Of a stretch of DNA of 27,523 bases, positions 21,001 through 27,523 are shown piece after piece. Each line of letters starts with the position of its first letter. Position 1 is the first letter of the stretch. Below the pieces are notes generated by a model that saw only the letters and a list, made by a program, of their open reading frames with translations, was not told where the DNA came from and ran no database searches. Origin of the DNA: Pelargonium cotyledonis (taxonomy: Eukaryota; Streptophyta; Magnoliopsida; Geraniales; Geraniaceae); contig JAYMTA010000517.1 of NCBI GenBank assembly GCA_036897625.1, forward strand, positions 1 to 27,523, given 5' to 3'. A program made the position numbers and the translations under genes.

Positions 21001-22682
21001 AACCAAAATCTTCTTTCAAGGTTGTCAACTGTCAGTGTCACCAACCTCTTCCATAATGCATTCCTACGAAGAAAAAAAATTGTATTAGTATAATAGCAAC
21101 TCGTTTATGAGGCTGAGCCTTATCTGCCTTGTGACCTTGACGCCTCACGTTCAACTAAGAGACAACTTCTATGCAAAAGCAGGGATAAGGATGTGTATTT
21201 AAATGACCCTGTCTAAACCTTTTAGTGGTTGGAGTCTTGTGCATTGGGCCACCTTTAGCTACGAGTTTATCCCTCTTCTTTGACCCAAAATCTTAAGGGA
21301 ACAAAGAAAGAAGCATATCTCCCCCTCAAAAAAAAAAAAAAAAGAAGAAAGAAGCATATCTCAGAATTAATATAGTTAATTTTATTTTATTGATTTGACT
21401 AACTTGTGATAATTAGTACAAGAGAGACTCCTAAATAGATTTAGACTAGAAACAGGAAATAAGCTTAGACTAGAAAATAAAACTAAACTTTCCTAAATAC
21501 AATGTATTTTCTAATTTCACTAACACCTTCCCTAATTCTGCTAAACTTAGAATTGAATCTCCACATATATATTATGTAATAACTTCAGAGATCCAATGGA
21601 TAATGTAGTGTTTCATTAACTATCATGTATGAAATGTTGTATCTTCTTTGTTGAGTTGCGGATTCTTCTAATATGTGCATTGTGGATAATGCTGTTAGTA
21701 TTGACTATTGACACGTTTAGTTAATTATGATTCAGGGGCTTACTGGTCTCCTTCAATCGCCAATAAAAGGAGCTGAGAAGCATGGTCTACCTGGAGTCCT
21801 TTCGGGTAATGTACTTCAAAAATGTTGCATATATAATTAGTATGGCCTTCGGGATATCTCAACTTGTCCAATAATAGACCATTCAGATGAACAGTAATTA
21901 TAACTTCAGAATTATCAGATGCTGAGTAATAGTAGTTGCCTTGTTGACAATGTTTTGTTGCTGCTGCTTGCTTTCATTCAGGAATAGCATTGGGAATTAC
22001 AGGAGTTGTGGCAAGACCAGCAGCTAGTATCCTTGAAGTCACTGGAAAAACCGCACAGAGTATCAGAAACCGAAGTAGGCTTTACCAAACAGGACCTCAA
22101 CGCTATAGAATTCGTCTTCCTAGGCCTCTGAGCAGAGAACTGCCTCTAAGGCCATACTCATGGGAAGAAGCAGTGGGGGCATCAATACTTTTGGAGGCTC
22201 ATGATGGAGTGAAGCTCAAGGATGAAGTCTTGGTTATGTGCAAATCGCTTAAGCAAGCTGGGAAGTACGTCGTCATTACAGAAAGACTTATTTTAATTGT
22301 TAGCTGCTCCAGCTTGGTGAACTTGGGCAGTCCCGAGTTTAGAGGCGTTGCAGTTGATCCCGAGTGGGTGATGGAGTCAGAAATTGGTCTAGAGAGTGTA
22401 ATCCATGCAGATTGTGATGAGGGGGTGGTACACATTGTTGGAAGCAGTTCAGATGCTATATTAAGGCAAAATCAGCACCATTCCAAGAAAGGTGGTGGTG
22501 GAACAAGGACAAAGAGATGGAATAATATCCCGACACCTCTCCCACTTTTTCAGACAAATTTGGAAGTGGCCTCCATGGACGATGCAGAGTGCTTGTTAAG
22601 AGTTTTGTTGTCTACCATTGAACAGGGGAAGGAAAGAGGATGGGGCAGTGCTCATCTTCTGCACCAAAGTAATATCAAATAG
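77..22682 (+). CDS. VPS13: VPS13-type bridge-like lipid transfer protein (SHRUBBY/VPS13S-like), 3' 31 exons, 5' end off the window
   Basis: VPS13 proteins are long hydrophobic channels that move lipids between membranes at contact sites. Plant SHRUBBY also binds the transcription factor SHORT-ROOT. Exons read: 77-166, 258-359, 1321-1379, 1526-1628, 2507-2692, 2772-2888, 3708-3979, 4599-6175, 6279-7492, 8156-8284, 8370-8525, 9473-10087, 10188-10259, 10346-10810, 11051-11234, 11323-12058, 12146-12262, 13889-14162, 14720-14833, 14910-14993, 15895-15945, 16059-16238, 16321-16649, 16731-17078, 17180-17243, 18617-18763, 20162-20266, 20337-20447, 20526-20630, 21736-21805, 21982-22682. All introns are GT..AG and all phases agree, giving 8,877 nt, or 2,958 residues plus stop. 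The N-terminal chorein part is missing to the left. The family call rests on a six-module VAB domain, conserved C-terminal blocks (GNPMGFARSLGLGIRDFLSA, TAQSIRNRSRL) and a PH-like end. Among Arabidopsis paralogues, AT5G24740 (SHBY) looks nearest from memory and AT3G50380 is the alternative. The frame is intact, so this is probably a working gene. Confidence 0.93.
360..1320 (+). other. VPS13 intron 2, 961 nt
   Basis: The intron runs from donor GTTAGT to acceptor ATGCAG. It contains an antisense Copia fragment (about 615-1110). I recognise nothing in the flanking 360-610 and 1200-1320. Confidence 0.75.
615..1110 (-). mobile_element. Copia-type LTR retrotransposon gag-pol fragment (protease motif plus GAG pre-integrase), broken
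   Basis: Read on the minus strand from 1110, the translation gives the retropepsin-like motif WIADSRAADH, then ADHLCGNKYHFYSL, YVPKSHFNLLPISRLIKTL and FTPTNVFLQDLG. After a stop and frame change near 800 it resumes with HESQSHYYL and HRLLGHPSISKLWNL, then ends at CESC followed by a stop. This order, protease active site then GAG pre-integrase domain, is that of plant Copia polyproteins. The active-site DSG triplet reads DSR here. No integrase, reverse transcriptase or LTR is visible, so it is a dead fragment. It lies antisense inside VPS13 intron 2. Confidence 0.85.
1629..2506 (+). other. VPS13 intron 4, 878 nt
   Basis: This intron separates the exon ending ...EQCSL from the exon starting VLESKALYIK, the join expected for the family. 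It is T-rich apart from a coding-like island at 1982-2146, listed separately. Confidence 0.75.
1982..2146 (+). pseudogene. Unidentified protein-like fragment in VPS13 intron 4; potential in-frame cassette exon
   Basis: A 165 nt stretch reads as 55 sense codons, including LALGKNVQENLDGAWEQFL, FERSDLQELNSYVKHGLESE and MCLL. Composition looks protein-like, unlike the T-rich intron around it. It is preceded by AG (1980-1981) and followed by GTAGGT (2147), and its length is a multiple of three. It could therefore splice between exons 4 and 5 (both phase 0) without breaking the frame. In the same frame a TAG sits directly upstream at 1979-1981. I do not recognise the protein, and it is not part of the VPS13 pattern I know. 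It is either a captured fragment of another gene or a lineage-specific alternative exon. Confidence 0.45.
2889..3707 (+). other. VPS13 intron 6, 819 nt
   Basis: AT-rich intron with long T runs (about 3630-3660) before the acceptor. The only structure I see is a short poly(T) insert between 17 nt direct repeats (3294-3342), listed separately. Confidence 0.7.
3294..3342 (-). repeat. Poly(A)-tail retroposition scar 1 (17 nt direct repeats)
   Basis: The 17 nt sequence TTCTAAAGAGCAACTTT occurs exactly at 3294-3310 and again at 3326-3342. Between them are 15 nt, eight T followed by GAACGGA. On the minus strand this is a few bases followed by poly(A), flanked by a target-site duplication. That is the mark of target-primed insertion of a LINE or SINE product cut off almost at its tail. 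Confidence 0.65.
3980..4598 (+). other. VPS13 intron 7, 619 nt
   Basis: Donor GTATGT, acceptor TTGTAG. AT-rich. A small inverted pair (CATTTTACA near 4170, TGTAAAAT near 4203) is the only structure noted. I see nothing else recognisable. Confidence 0.7.
7493..8155 (+). other. VPS13 intron 9, 663 nt
   Basis: Intron between the exon ending TDGR and the exon starting WSCSGPLLEILL. Around 7930-8050 a less AT-rich patch resembles part of a dispersed repeat read on the minus strand, but no boundary or family could be set. Nothing else seen. Confidence 0.6.
8526..9472 (+). other. VPS13 intron 11, 947 nt
   Basis: Donor GTATAA after ...TESLIE. The acceptor is read at TTTTTGAAG (9471-9472), giving CACRTIEMVMDAWGL. 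A second AG at 9482-9483 would put a stop immediately in frame. The intron holds a TRIM element at 8722-9135. The rest is AT-rich and unremarkable. Confidence 0.7.
8722..9135 (+). mobile_element. TRIM (terminal-repeat retrotransposon in miniature), family copy 1, decayed
   Basis: A 5' LTR starting TGTTAAAGTGG (8722 to about 8853) and a 3' LTR starting TGTTGAAGTGG (9023-9135, ending CAACA) share blocks such as TCTCACATGGAAA and GTTGAC. A primer-site-like TGGTATCCGGC follows the first LTR at 8854. The internal part carries GAGTGCCGATTTAGAAAGGC, nearly identical to the copy at 17489-18092. There is no coding capacity. The flanking 5-mers (TTGTT and CTGTC) match only in the middle three bases, so this copy is older. 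It lies in the same orientation as VPS13. Confidence 0.72.
13354..13386. repeat. (TTC)n microsatellite
   Basis: About ten uninterrupted TTC units in VPS13 intron 17, directly beside the TRIM-like remnant. Confidence 0.9.
13389..13690 (-). mobile_element. TRIM-like LTR remnant, second family, antisense
   Basis: On the minus strand a primer-binding-site-like TAGTATTAGAGC (13612-13623) is followed by CTTACCAGTCACGAGTTTGA, a common plant retroelement leader. Related terminal sequences lie on both sides: TTTAGAGGATGATTCAACTA near 13413 and TATTAGAGGACTATTCAACT near 13623. The left repeat spans about 13389-13480 with TG..CA-type ends. The outer border of the right repeat is unclear. No coding capacity. 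Probably a worn non-autonomous LTR element. Confidence 0.5.
14163..14719 (+). other. VPS13 intron 18, 557 nt
   Basis: Donor GTTGGT, acceptor TTGTAG. AT-rich intron. I see no repeat, gene or element in it. Confidence 0.7.
15490..15535 (+). repeat. Poly(A)-tail retroposition scar 2 (9 nt direct repeats)
   Basis: AGTTTCCCT at 15490-15498 recurs at 15527-15535. The 28 nt between them are TTTTCTTTC followed by about 19 A. The repeat is short, so this is weaker than scars 1 and 3, but the layout (few bases, then pure A, then repeat) is the same. Confidence 0.5.
15831..15875 (-). repeat. Poly(A)-tail retroposition scar 4 (15 nt imperfect direct repeats)
   Basis: GTCGCATAACTTGTG (15831-15845) and GTCACATAACTTATG (15861-15875) differ at two positions. 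Between them are 15 nt: A, nine T, then AATGA. On the minus strand this is a minute insert with a poly(A) run. The second repeat copy lies about 20 nt upstream of exon 21. Confidence 0.5.
17489..18092 (+). mobile_element. TRIM (terminal-repeat retrotransposon in miniature), family copy 2, structurally complete
   Basis: The 5' LTR (17489 to about 17639) and 3' LTR (17946-18092) both start TGTTGAA and share the order AATAAGTC, AAATGAG or GTAATGAG, ACATATA, TTGAC, GCCCAAAC and CCAATT. The 5' LTR is followed at 17640 by TGGTATTGGAGC, a close variant of the initiator-Met-tRNA primer site TGGTATCAGAGC. A purine-rich run (about 17876-17930) and CCGGGAG precede the 3' LTR. GTTAT (17484-17488) and ATTAT (18093-18097) form a 5 bp target duplication with one mismatch. 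The internal part (about 306 nt) has no gene. The element is non-autonomous and would need another retrotransposon's enzymes. Confidence 0.85.
17689..17711. repeat. Homopolymeric C tract inside the TRIM
   Basis: A run of about a dozen C, then ACCCCCCACCCC, within the internal part of the second TRIM. Its length is prone to sequencing error. It creates spurious proline- and glycine-rich open frames on the two strands. Confidence 0.9.
18764..20161 (+). other. VPS13 intron 26, 1,398 nt
   Basis: Donor GTTAGT, acceptor CTGTAG. The middle (about 19190-19400) is extremely AT-rich with many ATATG/CATAT-type words. The part at about 19430-19700 has less regular text (GAGTCGGGACAAAAC, GAGAGTACTC) that may derive from an old dispersed repeat, but no ends were found. 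Confidence 0.6.
21105..21265 (+). mobile_element. tRNA-derived plant SINE, diverged
   Basis: A body reading CTATGCAAAAGCAGGGATAA, then ATGACCCTGTCTAAACC, AGTGGTTGGAGTCTTGTGCA and TTGGGCCACCTTT follows the layout of a widespread plant SINE class (GCAGGG.TAAGG, GACCCT..C..ACC, AGTGG..GGAG.CTTGTGCA.TGGG). Upstream, CCTCACGTTCAACTAAG resembles the RNA polymerase III B box (GGTTCGANTCC). No clear target duplication was found, so the borders are approximate. It lies in VPS13 intron 29 in the sense orientation. Confidence 0.65.
21304..21362 (+). repeat. Poly(A)-tail retroposition scar 3 (18 nt direct repeats)
   Basis: AAGAAAGAAGCATATCTC is present exactly at 21304-21321 and 21345-21362. The 23 nt between them read CCCCCTC followed by 15 A and a G. 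An exact 18 nt target duplication around little more than a poly(A) tail points to target-primed retroposition of an almost wholly truncated transcript. Confidence 0.7.
21736..22682 (+). other. VPS13 exons 30-31: glycine-rich ATG2-C end and C-terminal PH-like domain
   Basis: Exon 30 and the start of exon 31 encode GLTGLLQSPIKGAEKHGLPG and the GITGVVARPAASILEVTGKT block, the repetitive amphipathic end of the ATG2-C region. After TAQSIRNRSRL comes RIRLPRPLSRELPLRPYSWE, the usual bridge to the C-terminal PH-like domain (about 22170-22650: VLVMCKSLKQAGKYVVITER followed by LILIVSC). The protein ends GWGSAHLLHQSNIK and stop at 22680-22682, the usual plant VPS13 C-terminus, so the 3' end is complete. 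Confidence 0.85.
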
Positions 22683-23832
22683 GTTGGAAAGCAAATATTT
22701 TTTTCTTTCTTCTACAACTTCACCTGAAATGCAACCTTAGCCCAAACAGCCACCTTGCCCCACCTCATACGTACAGGCCAATAGTTTAATTTATATACTA
22801 ACTGGGGTTTTAGGAAGCTGACTTATCCCTTTTTTAGTTACCATGTATTTAGTTTATGTTGTAATTGTTATGCAGATAGTTGACTGATAGGAAAGAAACA
22901 ATCAGTTTCACAGTTACAAGTTTGATTGGTTTATTTGTATATTGGATCGGAGAGACAGGCTAGCATGTGAAACTTTTGCAAATGTACATATATCAGCAGT
23001 TGCAATATATGGTGTTTCATTATTTCTGAGGTGTCAGTATATTTTTTCTATCATCATATACATTAATTGCAATTTTTTTATATAGGAAAACTAACTAGTT
23101 AATCATAAAGACGTGATTGGATATTCATGCATAACTTATTTGGTGCTCATAGGTGTGCCTATCATTTCAAGTAGCATCCTAGTACCTCTTTGTAATTTTG
23201 AACCACGTGTGCTCCTCAAGCATCACGGGATCAAAGTGTAGCATCTAGAAGATTCAATCGCCACAAACGCTTCCTAATATCTTTTCATGACCTTGAAGAA
23301 TCACCTTAAGTTATTTTACGTTCATTTTATCTTTTCGTTGCGATTATTTGTCTTGATTGTGTGATACACGGGTAACACCTTGAGGTTATTTACTGTTTGA
23401 CAACACATAACTTTAGATTGCATTGCATTATTATACAAGTTACATAACATTGTTCATCTATCACCATATACGACTCTCATCATCTAAACCAACAACATAT
23501 TTTCAAGCAAACTACCTGCCTTCATTAACAATGAAAGGGCTTACCATAATTCTAATATATAAGAAAAAAACTCATAAAACGTCCTCATTGTAGTCCCAAC
23601 CTTATTTTTCATGCCTTCTACATTCATTTATCTTCTAGTTTGTTTACTAATTTTGCTGCAAAACTCAGCAACTCGGCTGTTCATCTTCTTCACCTGCCAA
23701 TGTCTCCACCTTCCAGCTAGTCACACCATATGAAATAGTTGATATTTTTTGTTAGAACCCATTGAATAAGAGCACATAGTGTAAAACAATTTCACGAGGA
23801 CATACCTGTGGATGACAAAGTCCCCTGCTGTA
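22683..23832. other. Convergent intergenic region (shared 3' side of VPS13 and the receptor kinase)
   Basis: About 1.15 kb between the VPS13 stop and the receptor-kinase stop on the opposite strand. It must hold both 3' UTRs. I found no strong AATAAA signal for VPS13, no open frame of interest, and no mobile element. Confidence 0.7.
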
Positions 23833-26800
23833 TTAATTACCAATAAGATTGCTCCTGATCGCAATCAGCTTAGCAAGAGCAGCACTACCCTCCATTCGAT
23901 CTCTTGCCATCTCTTCTGAACATGAAATTCCAATTCTAAATATCACTGTCAGCGACTCAATAACCTTGTCATTTCTTTCATTTTCTTTTCCATCCTCTTC
24001 TTGTCTATCAAGAAGGGTTGCTTCTGTGATTTTTGCAACTTGGTCAGGCAATCCCATCTTGACATAGTTGTGAATGTTCATGTTGTCATCAAACATGTCG
24101 TCGGTAGGCTTTTTTCCTGTAAACATCTCGAGTAGGAGGATGCCGTAGCTATACATATCACCATGAGTCGACACTTCACTGCCCATGCCGTACTCTGCAT
24201 TCACACATAGTAGAATGAACTACTACTCTTTCACTTATAATATGCATATCAACATACTTGAATCAGGATATTGAAAGCAATAATTCTCAATAATACAAGC
24301 CACAAATAAGATAATTACCTGGAGCAGCATAGCCAACTGTTCCTCTTACTCCTGCAGAACTTGTTTGGTTTGATGACAAGTAATTGGTTCCCTCCGGAAG
24401 GAATTTCACCAGCCCAAAATCACCAACTTTTGCAGTCATTTCATCATCCAACAAAACATTGCTTGGCTTAAGATCACAGTGAACAATTGGGGTTTGGCAA
24501 TATCCATTGTGAAGATAATCCAATGCGCAAGCAACATCAATGGCAATATTCAATCTTTGAAGAAGATTTAGTTTCCTCAATGTCCCATGAGTTAGATGCA
24601 ACCATTGATCTAAGCTCCCATTGACCATAAACTCATATACAATGGCCTTGAAGTCTTCTCCACGAAAATCAATGCTCGAACATGCAGTGATCACTTTCAC
24701 AAGGTTTCGATGCCTGATGTTTTTCAAGGCCTCACACTCGACCATAAAACTCTTAAATGCACCTCTTCGTTGGAGGTTAAATACTTTAACAGCAACAATA
24801 CTTCCTTGAGGATCTAAAATTCCTTTGTATACCGAACCAAAACCACCAACTCCAATCAAATTAGTAGAAGAGAATCCACCAGTAGCTTTCTGAAGATCGT
24901 GATACGACATTTGCAACATCAACTTCTGTGAAAGGGATGTTGCAGCTACATTCCTTTTCTTTTGAATCAGCAGAAAAATCAGAGAAGCAAGTACCAAAAA
25001 AGCTGCTAGGGATGACAAAATAATCGCAATGAGGATTCTCAATTTCAAGGCCATTCTCCTCTTCTTTGGCTCCCCAAATGTGCATATTGGAAGATGAAAC
25101 TCTGGAGTTGCTCCACAGAGCATATTGTTTCCCTCCACTGATGTTGCACTTGCATTCTTGAAGATACCTCCACTCGGTAGCAACCCCGAGAAATTATTGA
25201 AAGATAAGTCCAAATACTCGAAGGGAAAACTTTCCAAGTATTTTGGAATTTCACCAGATAAATTGTTATTAGAGAGATTAAGATAATGCAAACCTCTCAG
25301 AAAAGTGAAAGATGAAGGAATTGTGCCATGAAATAAGTTCTCTTGCATGCCAAGCCATTCCAAACTCTTGCAACTCCCCAAACTACTTGGAATTTCACCA
25401 GATAGCATGTTTTGAGAAACATCCAACTTGCTTAGAGCTATCAGATTTTGGATTTCCATGGGACTAACACCGGTCAATTGGTTCTGAGACAAATCAAGTA
25501 AGATTGACAAGGACGAGAGGGTGAAAACTTCTGAAGGAATGGAACCGTTGAGGCTGTTATCAGAAAGATCCAAATACAACAAATTCTGACATTTCCCCAA
25601 ACTCGATGGGATGCTACCTTGAAGCTTGTTTTCTGTTAAAGATAGCTCATTCAACTTGTCTAAATTGCCAATACTATGTGGAATATTCCCCGTGAGTTCA
25701 TTTTCTCCAAGATACAATATGTGGAGCCTTTGAAGCTTTGAAATATTTTCAGGAATGCTACCGGACAATTGGTTTCCCGCTGCAGAGAAGATTTCCAAAC
25801 TCTCAAGGCTATCGATACCAGAAGGAATTGTTCCAACTATTTGATTCGCATAGAATGCGAATATCCTTAGACTGGTTGATGATAAGTTGGTGATAGAATT
25901 TGGCAATAAGCCTCCAAAGTTGTTCATACCAAGAATTAGCACCTGTAAACTTGTGGCATTGGTCAAAGTAGAGAGGAACTTCAAGTCCCCTTCCCTTGCA
26001 CTTCCTAGATGATTAGAGGCAATGTTTAAATCATGCATGCCATGAAGGTTCTCTAAATTTGGCACGGGTCCGGTGAAATCGTTGTAGGATACTGCAATAT
26101 AGTAAAAGTTTGTGGCATTGGATATTGAAGGAGGAAGAGAACCAGTGAAGTGATTGTAAGAAATGCCAAAGAACTGGAGATTGGGCAGCAAGATGCCGAA
26201 TTCTCTGGGAAGACTCCCGTTGAGTTGATTTATAGACAAACTCAGGACTTTCAAAGAGGAGAGATTGAAAATGGATTCAGGGATGGTACCAACAAGATTA
26301 TTATCTGCTAATGCAAGCCATGCCAGATTTTTCAATTGGCCAAGAGAATATGGGATTGTGCCGCTTAAATGATTTGTCAGAGCTGAGAATCGCCGGAGGG
26401 ACGACAAATTCCCAAAAGAAAAAGGAACATCTCCGAGTAAATTGTTGTTACTCAGATACAGAAATTGGAGATTCATCAATGATGCAATCTCCATAGGAAT
26501 TGTACCTGAAAGCTGGTTGTTCGACAAGCTCATGTTCATGAGGTTGATGCAGTTTGATAAGTTGGCTGGAATGCTACCAGTTAGCGAATTGTTATCCAAA
26601 CGCAGGACTCGCAGTCTGTGCAAGCGCCCAAGTTCTTGAGGTATCTTGCTGCTGAAGCTATTATTTTCCAGAGAAAGGTTTCTGAGAAAGCTTAAGTTCC
26701 CAATATGTGGAGATATGGGACCTGACAGCTTATGCGAGTTTAGATCCAGAACAGTGACTCGTTGGCGGCGACGACTGCATGTAATGCCAGTCCACTGGCA

Positions 26801-27040
26801 GAAATGGCGGGAGTTGTTCCATGAAGCCATGGTGTCAAGAGGATCATGTGTAATGGTGTCCTTAAACTCGAGTAATGCTAAGCGATCGGTCTCGTTGGTG
26901 TTGAGGAGATGATGGAGTTTTGCAGCAGAGGCTGATGAGTTGAGTAATAGGCAGGAGGATACAACAAGAAGAGGGAGCAAGAAGGAAGAGGAAGACGAAA
27001 ACAAAGTCATTGTGTGCAATTGGTAACTACAACTATGCAT
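23833..27040 (-). CDS. Leucine-rich-repeat receptor kinase, subfamily XII (Xa21/EFR type), non-RD, two exons
   Basis: A plasma-membrane receptor kinase, presumably an immune receptor. Exon 1 is 27040-24319 and exon 2 is 24194-23833. The 124 nt intron (24318-24195) is GT..AG and splits the Glu of the AAPE motif. The product is 1,027 residues, usual for the family. In order: signal peptide (a second Met at residue 11 gives a cleaner one), LRRNT with CQWTGITC (81-88), 22 extracellular LRRs (about 95-640), Cys pair CGATPEFHLPIC (to 653), membrane segment (about 668-692), and kinase from about 728. The kinase has glycine loop GVGGFG (730-735), Lys752, HCDLKPSN with Asp856, and DFG at 874. The Cys before Asp856 makes it a non-RD kinase, the class of Xa21, EFR and FLS2. 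All key residues are present and there is no frameshift. The ligand cannot be predicted. Confidence 0.93.
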
Positions 27041-27523
27041 GCGGTTTGTTTCTAGGATGTGAGTATAAGAGCATCACATTAAAGGGACTCAAGTTGAATC
27101 CCAACCTCTCACATCTGTACTTTTTTGTGTGTCACGGTCGAGTCAAAATAAAAAATCACTTTATTGTTGCGAATTATTTTCAAATCTTTAAATAAGACCC
27201 ACATGTATCATAAAATAAACAATATTACTAATATGAGACACTTGTCTATTTTTAATTGGCCAAGAAAAGATAAAAAATTAAAAAAAAGTGTTAAGGGACC
27301 GGCCCTTATTAAAGATAAAAAATTAAAAAAAAGTGTTAGAATTTTGCAGTATATTTTTTTATTACAAATGTTAATATTTTGCACATCTTTTATGAAAGAT
27401 CATTTAAAAATGGGTTAAATACTCTGCAGCCCCCCTCTATTCGATAGTAACTGCACATGTCCCTGCACTAAGAAATTGTCTCTAGTAGTACCCGAACTCT
27501 TGATTAATTGGTCAACAAGTTCC
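27041..27523. other. 5' flank of the receptor kinase
   Basis: Upstream region of the minus-strand receptor kinase, with 483 nt in the window. It is AT-rich, holds a 28 nt direct repeat (27266-27338), and has a less AT-rich patch at the right edge (about 27416-27523) that may be the start of a dispersed repeat. No convincing TATA box was fixed. Confidence 0.55.
27266..27338. repeat. 28 nt exact direct repeat upstream of the receptor kinase
   Basis: A 28 nt A-rich unit starting AAAGATAAAAAATTA and ending AAGTGTTA occurs at 27266-27293 and 27311-27338 without mismatch. The 17 nt spacer contains AGGGACCGGCCCTT, a near palindrome. Each unit therefore lies about 225-300 nt upstream of the start codon. 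Confidence 0.9.

Larger units (their letters stand above)
20631..21735 (+). other. VPS13 intron 29, 1,105 nt
   Basis: Donor GTATGC, acceptor ATTCAG. It holds a SINE (about 21105-21265) and a poly(A) scar (21304-21362). The rest is AT-rich with nothing recognised. Confidence 0.7.

Noticed and set aside
24621..26912. Several plus-strand open frames of 60-90 codons
   Set aside because: They are antisense shadows of the receptor-kinase exon and have no independent support.
27416..27523. Edge of a dispersed repeat (CTGCAGCCCCCCTCT, TGTCCCTGCACTA)
   Set aside because: The style recalls plant repeats, but the element runs off the window and has no boundary to support a call.
1..27523. CRISPR arrays, operons, prophage or other prokaryotic systems
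   Set aside because: No regularly spaced repeats; intron-rich plant nuclear sequence throughout.

Overview
The window is nuclear DNA of a flowering plant, most likely a eudicot. It is AT-rich, with many short GT..AG introns, plant-type miniature retrotransposons and a plant-specific receptor-kinase family. I cannot name the species from sequence alone.

Two protein-coding genes fill the window and face each other. On the + strand, from before the left edge to 22682, lie the last 31 visible coding exons of a very large VPS13-type bridge-like lipid transfer protein (SHRUBBY/VPS13S-like). They encode 2,958 residues. The N-terminal chorein portion lies outside the window. On the - strand, from 27040 down to 23833, is a complete two-exon leucine-rich-repeat receptor kinase of subfamily XII (Xa21/EFR type, non-RD kinase, 1,027 residues). 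The roughly 1.15 kb between the two stop codons is a shared 3' region with no further gene visible.

The VPS13 exon chain was built by hand. Every junction is GT..AG, every phase matches, and the joined frame stays open from 77 to the stop. Exons 1-11 (77-8525) cover the long lipid-channel part. Exons 12-20 (9473-14993) carry a six-module VAB (SHR-BD) adaptor-binding domain, with one conserved Asn visible in each module. Exons 21-30 carry the APT1-like segment and the ATG2-C-like helices, and the final exon ends with a PH-like domain.

The large introns of VPS13 hold mobile-element debris. There is an antisense Copia gag-pol fragment in intron 2, two copies of one TRIM family in introns 11 and 25 (the second with LTRs, primer-binding site and target duplication), an antisense TRIM-like remnant in intron 17, and a tRNA-type SINE in intron 29. 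Four minute poly(A) inserts flanked by 9-18 bp direct repeats look like retroposition scars consisting of little more than the tail. Intron 4 contains an unexplained protein-like stretch that forms a splice-bounded, in-frame 165 nt potential exon. I see no CRISPR, tRNA, rRNA or other non-coding RNA gene.

The two genes have no evident functional link. VPS13 proteins move bulk lipid between membranes at contact sites, and the receptor kinase is a presumed plasma-membrane immune receptor.
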